Source: Toxonevra muliebris (taxonomy: Eukaryota; Arthropoda; Insecta; Diptera; Pallopteridae). From it: a stretch of 64,000 nt of DNA. Position numbers and translations under genes: made by a program. Positions 23,071-34,865 of this stretch are shown here, in pieces. The stretch is from positions 144,168,998 to 144,232,997 of the forward strand of contig OY829326.1 of assembly GCA_963691655.1 (NCBI GenBank). Reading direction: 5' to 3'. Each line of letters begins with the position of its first letter. Positions within the stretch are counted from its first letter, which is position 1. The notes below the pieces were generated by a model. The model made no database searches. It saw nothing but the letters and a program-made list of their open reading frames with translations, and had not been told where the DNA came from.

Positions 23071-25160
23071 TAACGGAAACCGTAGCGTAGGTTAGCGGGA
23101 AATAGATGTAACTTAGCAAACCAGAAAATATGTTATTTTACACCTTTCTAAACTTAATTTTTTTTTTTTTTGGTTAGGGGTCAGTTTGTGTTTTTGCCTG
23201 TTTTATTTTAACAGTCGCGCAAAGTGACTTTCACCAAAAAAAAAAAAAAAAAATATAAAAATAAAAAATTAAAGCACTCGAAAATATTATTTCTTCAACT
23301 TTCTACTTGTATTGGACTAATAGTTTACAACAAAAATAATAAACGTACTCGACCACCCCTTCCTGGTCAAACCAAAAAAGTCTTAAAATTCGACATTTTT
23401 AAACGAACTTGCATTTCAACCAGCGGCTTAGTGGCAGTATAAGAAGTTTAAACTTAAATAAGTTTCTTAATAAAAACTATGTAGCTGTAGAGATGTAGAC
23501 CACTGGATAACCCTTTTTCTCCAATATATTTCAGAAAAAAATTAAGCTTAGCAATAGTTTTAAGCATTTCTTGTGAATAAATCCTCTGCTAGATCTCATT
23601 CTATTATTTACAACTTCTTTATTTTGTGATTTTGACTCTACAAAAGAAAAATAAATTACGTATTAATAAAATTTAAGGCTTCTCAATTGCAATCGAATAT
23701 GTAAAATCAAAATGTTGCTTTCACCGGGCAATTTCATTTTTCAATCATTCAATATTGCTCAAGTATGTAACATAATATAATCTTTAATACTTTGATTCCA
23801 TTAAGGAAACACACCCCTCTTGAAGATATGCTCCAATGAGTGAGTAACCATCCAAAAGAAATTTACCCCAAATTCAACAAAATGCCCAACCTCTTTCTTA
23901 TATTCTAAAGGAGGTGTGAAGGAGTATGTATAGATACATGGCATCAAAATGAGTGCGGAAGTGGGAAGGAATATATCAATTGATATTCAACTTTTACTCA
24001 TTCATAAACTGAGTACACACACACAAAATTTCGGAAAATACAAATCTACATTTACATACATTTATATATAAATTGACATACTTTAATGCTATGCAAAATC
24101 TTCTCAAGGTTTTTTTTAATAAATTCTAGGTTGCGGAATTACATACTTGAATTGTTAAGAGCACTCGCACATCTTGTCCTAATCCCTATGCACGTGTATG
24201 TATGTATGTATGTATGTATGTATGTATGTATGTATGTGTGTATGTGCGTTTTGCATTTCAATACCCAAAAAGAAAAGAGCTTTTTTCCATTGAAAGCAGT
24301 TTTCTTCTTTTTTTTTTTTTTTGCTAATGATGTTTGTGTGAGCGTATCGTATGTTTGCCTTTGTGTATTTTTGCCGCCTCAGCTTTGGGTGGTGGTGTTT
24401 TGATGAGCGAATGTAGTCGAGTATCGAGGTATCCTGTTTTTGTGCTGCAGCAAACTTTTCTCTGATGATGGTCGGGCGCATTAATACAAACATACATACA
24501 TACAGACATAAATTCGTATGTATATATGTTTGTACGTTTGTATGTATACATTCGCGCTGTCCCGAAATTGCTGCGTTCCTGTTCAAAATTGATAATCATT
24601 TGCATAAATATTGTTAAGCGTGTGTATGTAAATGTAAATGGACGCGAACGCGTTCGAAATTCAAATGAAGATGGAAATTCTATGCATTATTATTATTACC
24701 CATAAGGGAAGTACATACATATTTACATAGCAACATATAGCTGTGATGAAAATTATCATTCCATTCATCATCATTACCATCACCATTCTCATTATTAACA
24801 CCAATTCAATTTGAATATTTATACTTACTACTTATGTAAGTAAGTTTGTTTACTTTATCTTGCCATTAGTATATTAGAATAAATGCGCATACATATTTAT
24901 GAGTTTCTTTTTTATTTGCATAAGTATCATACAAATGTAGGTATGTACATTTGAATTAATTTTGGCGCCAAAAATAAAAATGTGGGTTTATATTGAAAGA
25001 CAGACAGAAGGCAAAGTTATATTCAACTTTTTTGGGATGAGAAGCTATAATAGTTAGCTCGCTATTAGGAACACAGAACAAGGCTAGGCGATGTCATAGC
25101 AGAGAGAGAAAGTTCACACCGCTTTCGATAATAATTTGATGCTTACCTCAAAGGAAAAAC
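23071..25160. other. Intergenic DNA with microsatellites
   Basis: An A run lies at 23238-23254, and a (TATG)n tract of about 45 bp at 24197-24242, with further CATA/TGTA words around 24490-24550. The translated frames over the (TATG)n tract are repetitive Tyr-Val-Cys-Met and not genes. Nothing else is recognised. Confidence 0.45.
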
Positions 25161-26130
25161 AAGCGCTATAATAGATTTTGATCTGTTTTTAGGTTTGATT
25201 TTAGGATTTGATTTTTAGGATTTTTTTTGGGTCTGATTACACAGTGCAATAAATTTTTAACTTTCGTCTTATGCGCAAGATTTTCCAACTGCTTTATAGT
25301 AAACAAATTTTTGTTGGCTCCACTTGGGATTGAACCACGGGTCAACATTTTTTTTTTTAAATCAATTAAATAATTTTTTTTTAAATTTGTTTGGCTTCAC
25401 ATGGAAGCCAAATGTGATTACAACAACAAACGATTCCATTATTTACTTACGTAGTTTGAGTGCATCGATTATAAAGCAAAAAATTTGGTTTCTGCATTAT
25501 TCTGGAAAAAGGATGTTCTGGGGCCCCCTATAATTTTTAACAGGAAACATTTTCTCTGAAAACAATTTAATAGTTTTGTCAACGGTTTTTGTTTTATCGA
25601 ACATTTATTGAAAAAGGGGGCTTAAAACGTCATTTTCAAGAAGAAGGGTAAGAGTTGGAGGAAAAATGCGTACACAAAAATTGTTTATCTTTATATGCTT
25701 AACAACTTTACCTCAGACATCAAATTTCTATCTGTTGAAATAAAGAAATTTTTAAGAAATTTTCCAACCTCAGGCCCATATTGTGAGAGAACTAGATGTG
25801 AGGGAGAAAAACTGAGGACGCAGTCGTGATTAGCGACCCTAAATTACTTAAAAGCCGTTGGAAAATCTAGCGCATAAAATTTTTGTTGCATTGTGTTATT
25901 TATCTGAGTTTAGGTCTTAGTTTTCGTATCCTTTGATTCGAATTTTACTCTGATTTTAAGTCTGAATTTCCATTTACTTTGGTCTAAATTTTGGTTTGAA
26001 TTCGGTCGGACTTTTGGAATGCTTTGATTTGAAGATTTGAATTCGGTCAGAATTTTTGGTCTAAAATTTATCTGAATTTCGATCTGATCTTTGGTCTGGA
26101 TTTTTAGCTCATTTAGTATTATTGTTGGGG
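25161..26130. repeat. Patches of the GTCTGAATTTTGGT-like minisatellite
   Basis: Degenerate copies appear at about 25170-25230 and 25910-26120, separated by AT-rich unique-looking DNA (25240-25900). The motif is that of the array at 2220-3730. Confidence 0.5.
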
Positions 26131-26134
26131 TAGT

Positions 26135-27060
26135 GCACTGCGACCTTTAAGATCTATTGTGCTCCTTCCATAAGTCCTGCCTCAAATAAAAATTTTAGTT
26201 TGAATCCTATTTCTATGGATTTGAGATTATCATCTGGTATTTGGTGGTCATCCAGATTTCTTTTACGAATATGCATAAGTGCAGGGCACTGCCCCAAAAT
26301 GTGCTCCGCAGTTTCCTTATCTTCTTTGCAAAACCTACAACATTCATTAGATGTATGTAATTCCCCGTTTTGTTAGGTGATAGTTCAACCTACAATGTTC
26401 TGTTCAAATTCCTGCAATGATTCTAAGGTTATTCTTTAACAAATTCATACATTCCATGAAGCATTTTAGGTTATACATAGGTCCCTAATAGTGTTTTGGA
26501 AGCTCTAGCTCTGGTTTGTGTCTCCAGTATAATGTCCTTTGAGTTTCTTCTTTTCTCCAAATTAGTATAGAGTGTTCTTCAACCTATTCCGCAGAATGGC
26601 TCCGGATCTACGAAAGGAGTTGATGCTTCCACCTTTGCTAGTGTATCCGCAAATTTATTCCCTTTAATTCCAATATGACCCGGAACCCAAAGGATCCAAA
26701 TCCAATGACATAACCCAAGCGTATTTAGTTTATAAAGACACTCTATCACCAGTTTTGAGGTAGCCTGGTGAGATTCAAATACATTGATAGTCGCTTGGCT
26801 AACTGTTAAGATCGCAATAACTTGGTTCCAGTAGTTGCGCTTGAGATTAAAGTATGCACACCTATCAATAGCATTTATTTCCGCTTGAAATATACTGGTG
26901 TATCTACCCATGAGCTCAGATTATTTTATCCTCGTCCCAGATACTCCTGCACCGGTTCCTTCCTCAGTGAGAGAACCGTCTGTGAACCATGCTATCATAT
27001 GCTGGTCTATCTTACACGTTTTAGATATACAGATCGGCCAGGGCTCTCCACGGGCTGTTG
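26135..27060 (-). mobile_element. Jockey-like non-LTR retrotransposon fragment, copy A
   Basis: The minus strand shows the RNase H domain: AWFTDGSLTEEGTGAG near 27000, FQAEINAI near 26880, and VPGHIGIKGNKFADTLAK near 26645-26690. The CRFC-type zinc knuckle region lies near 26330, with several stops. The 3' end (26135-26180, complement CTTAAAGGTCGCAGTGCACT) is shared with the copy at 48954-49540. It is 5'-truncated and inactive. Confidence 0.8.
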
Positions 27061-27920
27061 TGCTTTAATATTAGTAGAGCTTATATTTGGTACAAAGAAG
27101 ACTACAGAAAAGAAATTCAGCTCACTAGATCCGAAAACAGAGGGGTTTTTTAAATGAGCTTTTTCGTGATGTTTATAAAAAATCAACCAAGTCAAGTGAA
27201 AATGCTCGTAAGACTTTCAAAATATCAGATCCTTTCTGGATCATGGACTCCGCGAAAAAGGATTATTCAAGTGATTGTGATGGAGACTGATTCAAAAGAA
27301 ACTTGCTTTAATCATTCTGCAGAAGAATTTAAGAATGAAATATCGAACTGCTTGAAGCACCCCAAATTCAGCACGAGCGTCCATCGTCTTCAGTTGCTTT
27401 GCTCTTTCTTGCCTAACATTTGTACTGTTTGGATTTTGTATGGCTTGAGCATAAGCTTTTTTTCAATATAAGCTGCATGCTCCACTGCGAAATTCCCGTT
27501 GGCTGCCATTTTTCTACCGCTTCGGCGTGGTTTTCGCACCAGTCGCATCTACACTTTTCGCACGTTCTGCTACGATGTTGCAATTGGTTTACGGCCACCA
27601 CCATATCTTTTTTTACACTTCCGGTATCCTTATATCGAATGTTCGATGTTCATGATTTTTAACTAACGGCAGACAAAAGCGCGTTTTAATGTGAATTCGA
27701 TAGAGAAATGCACAACATATGAAAACTGAAAACATTTACCTTTATTGAGTCAGATAATTCACTCTGAAGCTGGTTGCCGTTCAATCTAATTCAATTTAAA
27801 AATAATGAACTTATATTGTCTTTAACAACACAAAAAAATATTAATTTCGTGAAATAGCCAACATATCGAAAATAAACACGGGCGGGTTTTTTTACCGTCA
27901 GACTTTCTTCGTCTTATTTC
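27061..27920. other. Intergenic DNA, possible old transposon
   Basis: The minus strand near 27430-27460 reads KPYKIQTVQML, reminiscent of a mariner linker, but the surrounding frames do not support a call. No host gene is visible. Confidence 0.3.
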
Positions 27921-27924
27921 ATAT

Positions 27925-29164
27925 AAAGGGTGTTTTTTTTAGAAGTGTGGTTTTCAATCTGGCAATACTTTTTTCGGAGTTGGTTTTTTTGACAGCTGTC
28001 ACTTGATTTATACTCAGTTTGGTTTGCCATTTCATAATGAATAGACTTACTCCTGAACAACGTTTGCAAATCGTGCAAATTTATTACCAAAATAATGGTT
28101 CGGTTCGCGCGACGCATACGCGCGCTGCTTTCAATATTCGTTCGACATAATCGCCCAGCAGAGTCGGTAATTCGAGCAACCATTGGTCGGTTTCGCACCA
28201 CGTTTTCTCTAATGAATAATGCGCATCCTCAGAGACGCCGTACAGTGCGCACCGAAGACGCTATTACTGCTGTGGAGCAGAGTATCGAAGAAGACCCGAA
28301 TGAGTCCATCCGCCATCGCGCGCAACAAACAAACGGAAGGATCTTGGTTTGCGGGCTTACAAAATCCAACTCGTGCAAGAATTGAAGCCGAACGACCATC
28401 AAGCGTGTAGCACGTTGGGTGAATGGGCTGAAAACGAGATGGCCACCGATCCCGATTTTCACAAGAAAATTGTGTTCAGCGATGAAGCTCACTTTTAGGT
28501 TGAATGGGTACGTTAGTAAGCAAAATTGTCGCTACTATTGAGACGCCGTTACACCCTCAAAAAGTCACTGTTTGGTGTGCTCTATGGGCAGAGGGAATCA
28601 TTGGTCCATATTTCTTCAGAGATGAAGCCGGCCATAATGTTACAGTCAATGGGGAACGCTATAGAGCCATGATTAATGACTTTTTCGTGCCTGAATTGGA
28701 GGATGTTGATGTGGACGACCTTTGGTTCTAACAAGACGGCGCTACATGCCATACAGCCAAGAAAACAATCAATTTATTGAAGGAAACTTTTGGTGAGCGC
28801 ATTATCTCGCGTCGTGGGCCTGTGGCGTGGCCTCCAAGATCGTGCGATTTAACACCGCTGGACTATTTTTTGTGGGGTTATGTGAAATCGCTTGTCTACG
28901 CAGATAAGCCCGTGACGATTGACGCCTTGGAAGTGAATATTCGGCGCGTTATTACTGACATACGATCCCAATTGCTGCAAAAAGTGGTCGAAAACTCGGC
29001 TGGAGTTTATTCGGGCCAGCAGCGGCGGCCACTTGCCCGAAATCATTTTTAAAACATAATGGCTAGCCCTTATCTTTATAATAAAGCTAAATTCTTGGCC
29101 ATAACATTAAATTATATGCATTTTATTTCTTCTTGAAAACCACACTTCTAAAAAAACACCCTTT
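27925..29164 (+). mobile_element. rosa-like (DD41D) mariner-family transposon, inactive
   Basis: Inverted ends of about 30 bp (AAAGGGTGTTTTTTT...AGAAGTGTGG) are flanked by TA at 27923-27924 and 29165-29166. From the ATG at 28037 the transposase begins MNRLTPEQRLQIVQIYYQNN. It then shifts frame near 28120, lacks part of the linker, and has stops at the FSDEAHF motif (about 28497) and at the second catalytic motif, where TAA precedes QDGATCH (28730). The third Asp lies in TPLDYFLWG. I count 41 residues between the second and third Asp, the DD41D spacing of the rosa clade known from tephritid flies. The total is 1,240 bp; the breaks make it non-functional. Confidence 0.9.
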
Positions 29165-30198
29165 ATATCCGTCGGAGCGAAGACACAGGATTATACATAT
29201 ATCTCATATATCGAATTCATTATAGTTAACATTTTTATTATTCGATGTAGTCTGCCAAATCTGGCTTTCATTTTATTTTCACCATTTACTCGCATTTACC
29301 TACGCACAACCAAAAATATTTTACTTCAAAAATAATTTTATTGTAAGCCTAAAATGGCAGCGGATTATCGTCGTCCGTCGCAATTGTGTTTACTCAAATG
29401 GATTTTCACTATCCGTCGGATAATTTTCCGTCGTCCGATGCAATTGTGTTAAAGGTACTAGTTATGTACTCGCTTGCGAAATCCTCTATGAAGCGGGATG
29501 AACCACATCATCAAATACACTTAGATTGTTGCCTATGAAAAAACAAATGTTGAAAGCTGATAAAGTTGATAACGAAATTAAAACTCTCTCTCTCTCTCTT
29601 TTCCGCAGTTTTTAGATCCGCTAGATCTCAAGTTGGCAACGAAAATTCATATTCAAAAAATTTAGATTTAGTGGCAGTGAATAACTGGTCAAAGTTATTT
29701 CTATTTTTCGCTCTCGACGAACTTCAGCAACTTTTCCCCCAATTTTGGGTAACTAGTTTCGCAATCGCCAATAACTTTATAAATCCAGCAAACTTTATGA
29801 TTAGATAGAGTATTTGGGTCCGTAAAATGAGCAAAACATTGGAACGGGACGAATGGGGCTTGCAATAAACCCGAATATAAATCAGTTATTTTAATTTTTA
29901 ATTAAGATTGAAGCAGAAAGAGAGTAGTTGTTCGTTCGTTAGTTAGTGGTGTACAAAATTGAATTTGTTTGGGCTTAACACGTTTTTCTAGAAAAACACA
30001 GCACATCTTCACCGGCGCACAGCAATGATAGAAACAAAACCTACACAACATATTTTCAATATTTTCTTTTTTCCTTCAGCCACTGTTGTTCATCGTCATC
30101 ATAGTCATCGCCATCGTCATCTTCAATCAACCTTAACCCTTATGTAGACACCACGGTCTGGTTAACTTTCTTAACAATTATTTAATATTTTATAGTTT
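29165..30198. other. Intergenic DNA without recognisable gene
   Basis: A CT run lies at 29584-29600 and a paired GTCGTCCGTCGCAATTGTGTT-like direct repeat at about 29370 and 29430. No gene is supported. Confidence 0.35.
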
Positions 30199-30206
30199 AA
30201 TATAAC

Positions 30207-30541
30207 CAGAGTTAGGTAGTAATGATTACATTAGGAATTAAATTCCATCTCCATTCCAAGGAATTGTAATTGGTACTTTAATGCTTTCAGTTCCTTGGTA
30301 ATGGAATTGATAAAATTTTCAATTCCATTACAAGGAATTGTAATCGGTAATTAAAATTTTTAAATTCCTAGGTAATGGAATTGGAAAAATTTTCGATTTC
30401 ATTACAGGGAATTGTATTTTGTAATTAAAAATATATCAATTCCATAAAGGAATTGAAAATGTAATTGAAAAGAATTGGTACAATTACAATTCCTTGTATT
30501 TGGAATTGGGATTATAATGTAATTGAATTTACTCAGCTCTG
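30207..30541. mobile_element. hAT-like MITE built of AATTCCATTACAAGG words
   Basis: An exact 8-bp duplication AATATAAC flanks it (30199-30206 and 30542-30549). The ends are CAGAGTTAGG and the complement of CAGAGCTGAG. The interior is an array of partly palindromic GGAATTGTAATTGG / AATTCCATTAC words. It is 335 bp and non-coding. Confidence 0.85.
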
Positions 30542-30549
30542 AATATAAC

Positions 30550-31499
30550 AGAATCCATGATATTCTTAAACAATTATTTTCGATTAGATTTATAATAAAA
30601 TTTCGATGATAGAGTACAAAGGGGGAGAGGGGATATTTTTGAAGTTTTCTAGAAATATTGGAAACACGAAGGTCTGTAATGGTTAAAATTTGTACATCTT
30701 TTTACAAACATTTCGACTCATTTTATATTAGTTATTAGCTTTTAGTAAGCAGTTATACGAATTTTTAGAAATTTGAGGGCTTTTTTCAAATTGGAATATC
30801 AAAGGAAATATACAAACTAATACAATCAAATTGGGTTTAAGCTGCTAAATAACATCAATTAATAACCTAGCCTACCTATCTACCATTCAAAGCAATGACA
30901 TTTTTTTATTTGAGGGTATTGCTCGGAAGTGGGATATTCAATCAGCTCTTATGACCTAGTGAAATTAAATCAAGTTGTGCAACGTTAAGATAGCAGTACG
31001 TCTTTAGTTGTAACTAGGGTTCGACGCAAAATATCTTTCAGTTCGCAACGCTAGACTATTGGATTTTCTCACATTATCAAATAATAACAACACAGTTCGA
31101 CATAACTCATTTCTTTCAAAAATAACAAGGTTCTGTAGGTGGATTCTGATGTGACAAACTGGAAAGAAGCAATGTCGAGACAGATGAAGCTATTTTTTGT
31201 GTTTTTGGGCTTAAAACGTGCGTTTGAGACCATAGATCTGATAGAGCTCAAACAAATTATACATGTCCTGGCGTTTTAAAACTTTCTTATTTTTATTTCG
31301 CTTCCTGTGGAGTATAAAACCCCAGCAAAATATTTCCATCGGCTTATGTCTTTCTAAATAAATTTTATTTTGTTAAATGGCTTTCCACTAGATTTAATTT
31401 TTTTTTAGTCGTGCGGCTCCAGATGAATTTGGGTATTCTGAATTTTTTCCTACTCTGTGGACTCCATCCAAGCGTATGTCTGCAGATCTTAGCCGGTGA
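30550..31499. other. Intergenic DNA without recognisable gene
   Basis: No coding region or repeat boundary is visible. Confidence 0.35.
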
Positions 31500-31745
31500 T
31501 TTGCAATCCACTTCTATATCCTTTTCCTTATCTGATGAGCTATCGGAGTTTGCTTGCACTTTGCCAACAAGTCTGCATTAGAGACCGTTTCTGGCTCTAG
31601 ATCTTCAACAGTCACTATAATCTTTTATTGATCAACACTTGTAGTTTATTCGCCTGCGTGCCTGTGGTCAGCCATGTCTTGCAACCAAACAGTATGAATG
31701 ATTTGGTGTTCGCATAAAAAGTGGTTATTAAAAGTTTATATCTAA
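31500..31745 (-). pseudogene. Non-LTR reverse transcriptase fragment (low confidence)
   Basis: The minus strand reads ILFGCKTWLTTGTQANKLQVLINKRL, resembling the LYGCETW region after the reverse transcriptase core of several LINE clades. It is short and ends at a stop; clade not assignable. Confidence 0.45.
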
Positions 31746-32125
31746 ATCATATTTTCCATTGGGTTAAAGTTTGCCATTTTGTTTTTTTGACTATTTTGGT
31801 AAGATATTTGGTTAGTTTTGCGTCTGAGATGATTTGACTGTTCAGCTATAATCTGTAGATGATTTTTCTGGCAAATTATTTATTTCCTTTGGACCGCCAT
31901 TTTAATCTATTAAATTGAATTTAAAGAAAAAATATCATAGAATAATTTTTTTTAGTTCTGCCGGAATCCACTTTAAAAATTATTATTTTTTTTTTTTTGT
32001 GAGTTGGACAGCGTAATAACAAAAATGTCTTCATACATCTCAAATAAATATAGTGAAAATGTATTAATATCTCGATGGACCCTGGTATTAGGTAGGTAGG
32101 TAGAATGGCTGCTCCCGTACACACA
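31746..32125. other. Intergenic DNA with TAGG repeats
   Basis: A (TAGG)n run of about 16 bp lies at 32089-32104, adjacent to the 3' side of the retrotransposon fragment that follows on the minus strand; it may be its tail or target. Confidence 0.35.
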
Positions 32126-32129
32126 CATG

Positions 32130-32740
32130 ACCTCATTTGTTAATGGATGTTTGTTCTTTATTGTCTAGACTTTAGAGTCAGTTTGTGAGATTAAGAAATT
32201 GGAGGAGTTTTCCAATTTCGAGTGTGGATATCTCTGTTATGTCGTCTAGAAAAGGTTCGTGGAATGATTTTAGTCTGGCCCTAGGCAAAGCCGGGCAATG
32301 ACAGAGAAAGTGAGTTAGAGTCTCTCTTTCTTCAAGGTTATTGCAGCTTCTGCAGTGCGTGTTGTGGAGTCTGACCGCATGGCCAATGTCCCGTCAGTAC
32401 TGCAGTCAGTCTGGCTACATCAGCTCGGTGTGTGTGTGACAAAGAAGGTCCCTGATTCTGTTATGGTTGAAATTTGGCCATGTTTTCTTATTTACGTCGC
32501 ATGTGGAAAGTCTTTTCCATCTGCTATCTGATAGGGTAAAGAAGTGAGAGAGTATATCAGCCTTGATTTTTTGCAGGGGAATTGCTACAGATTGTGCCTG
32601 AGTTAAATCCAGAGCTGAACCTCGCCTCGATAATTCATCGGCCCTTTAATTGCCTTCGATGTTCCTATGAACACGAACCCAAATAAAGCCAATGTCCAGC
32701 CTATGATTATGTGGCAAGTAACTTCCTGCTTTGGTTAACT
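32130..32740 (-). pseudogene. Non-LTR retrotransposon RNase H and C-terminal fragment
   Basis: The minus strand reads VHRNIEGN, a stop, RADELSRRGSALDLTQAQ (RNase H end). It continues to CRSCNNLEERETLTHFLCHCPAL and FLDDITEISTLEIGKLLQFL, the canonical LINE C-terminal tail. Stops show it is dead. Confidence 0.75.
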
Positions 32741-33779
32741 AATCTTGTAGATATTATGTCTGAGCCTAAAGCATTAAACCGTAGCAATATGAGAAACAAA
32801 ACTGGTGTCAACAGACGGGTGAACATTCAAATGCTATGCTTCACCATTGATTATGGTTGAAACTAGCAAACGTTTTTCCGATTGCAGGAGAAGAATGGAA
32901 GTTGTATTTATGCCAATCACAAACTTTCTCATTGGTACTAGAGATGCAAATTTATTTTGCATTGAGCTAAAACAGATTTTACGTTTTGCTGGAAATGTTA
33001 ACATGATGGAAATATCAATTGGAACATTGTTCATGCTTTTAGACTTTTGTAAGAATATGGTAAATATATAGAATTGAATGGTACCATTGAATCAATGGGT
33101 GCATACAACGTTGTTTGAGGCAACCCTTCAATTGTATAAGATTACACCCGCGCTGCCGTCGTTACGGTGTACATACTTTTTTTTGCCATTAAACACCCAT
33201 TACAAATGCAAAACAAATAAAAATCAAGAGAATGAGAATCGTAGCGAGAGAGTCAGCGAGAGTATTTCTTTTGTTTTTTCTTTCTGGTGTTGTTTATATT
33301 TACCTCATGTGAGTGAGAGTGGGCTGCAAAGCAATAAGGCAAAAATGGTTCTCCTGCTCACTTGCACATTCTAATATTTTTTTTTTTTTGTGAAAATAAA
33401 AACAAAAACACGACAAAACGAAAAAAAAGCACCACAGTAAAAATACAAACGGATAGAACTTTTTTTCTCGTATTTCATTTCTGGCAAATATATTCTATAG
33501 AATAGAATGAATGCTGACGTTGATTGAAAGACGGCGACCGACAACAGTATCTGAATGTGACTGTGACTCTGAAAGTGAACGAAGCGGTGAATATGAATGC
33601 GAAATTGTTTTTGTAATTGCTGTGCGCCTGTTACGTTGTACTGCGTTTTTCTGGAAAAACGTTGAAATTAAAAAAATTCATTCAATTCAATTTTATTGAT
33701 TCGAACGAACGTAAACGTAAGAAAAAAATTAAGGAATTGTGAGGGAAACAGAAACAGAAACTTTGAAAAAACTAAATTG
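32741..33779. other. Intergenic DNA, comparatively complex
   Basis: No gene is supported. The short plus frame at 33511-33699 shows no family resemblance. Confidence 0.3.
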
Positions 33780-34865
33780 AATTTAATTTTTTCTTATCTC
33801 TATTTTTGTTATTGTTTTTATTGTTGTTGATATCCATCCATTCGCTGTCTAGTGATGATGGCAGTGTGGTGACTCTGACTTGGTTATTATCGCTGTAAAC
33901 ATAAACAACAGGCAAAACACAATAAAAATAACAACAAACACAAAAGCATTTATGAGAAATGAGAAAAACATACTCACTACACAATTCTGGCAGCCATGTT
34001 CTTGTGTTGTTGTACAACTATCAGAAAATAACAACAACAGTATTATAATAACAGCAACAGTACAATAATAATAACGAAAACAACAACAGTAACAGTACAA
34101 GAAAATATACAACAATATACCAATTTACTACCAACAACAAGAAGCGATTATGTTACTGTAATACCGTGTTTGTTGTTGCTGTTGCTGTTGTTATTAATGT
34201 TGTTGTTTATATTTAATAAAATTGTTGTTATTGTGTAAACAATAAAAGCTTTGTGTTCTCTGCTCTGTGATGTTGTTTCTCTTCTTTGTTTTTGTTATTA
34301 CTATAATATTGTTGTTGTTGTTGTCGTTCTCACTCTGCTACGATTACTGTTATTACGTTTGTATGCTTTGACCAACAACAATAGCAACAGCAGCAGTGTA
34401 CAATAACAGTGCCATAGTACAATGACACACACGAATATGTATAAACAAAATAACAACAACAAAGAAAAAACACAATAACAATAACAACAGCACTTGAGTT
34501 ACTGTCAAACACACACAAACACTACACACATAAAAACCGACGAGAACGTACGTTGGCGCAAACGTTTTGTTGTTTTTATTATTATTTTTTGTTGCTGTTG
34601 TTGTTTTTTGTGTGTTTTGTTTTGGTATAGCAAGCAGACCCAAAACGTCGAAACACTGGCGGTTGAAACTGAGAGACGGCGGCACCCAACTCGTCTCTAT
34701 GCGTTCCTATTCGAATTCTTGTATGTCAAATCCAACAACAACAGAAAAATTAATAATAACAACAGAACACACTAACAATTGGCAATGCTTTTATTGTTAT
34801 TGTTGTTCTTATTATTGTATTTTGTGTTGTGTGCATGGCAGAGTGTAGGTAAAATTGTGTGTTTT
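33780..34865. repeat. CAA/TTG-rich low-complexity tract
   Basis: About 1 kb is dominated by interrupted AAC/CAA and GTT/TTG triplets, with strand switches (CAA-rich 33900-34135, TTG-rich 34160-34330, CAA-rich 34370-34500, TTG-rich 34565-34625). It yields Tyr/Cys/Val- or Asn/Thr-rich frames in all directions that are not genes. It is host-like rather than a transposon and could be regulatory DNA, but nothing specific shows this. Confidence 0.6.

Noticed and set aside
24086..24605. Repetitive frames over the (TATG)n tract
   Set aside because: Microsatellite translation, same pattern on both strands.
27410..27610. Possible mariner linker (KPYKIQTVQML) on the minus strand
   Set aside because: A short match, no catalytic motif or terminal repeats nearby.
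28229..29046. Minus-strand frames opposite the mariner element
   Set aside because: Antisense shadows of the broken transposase.
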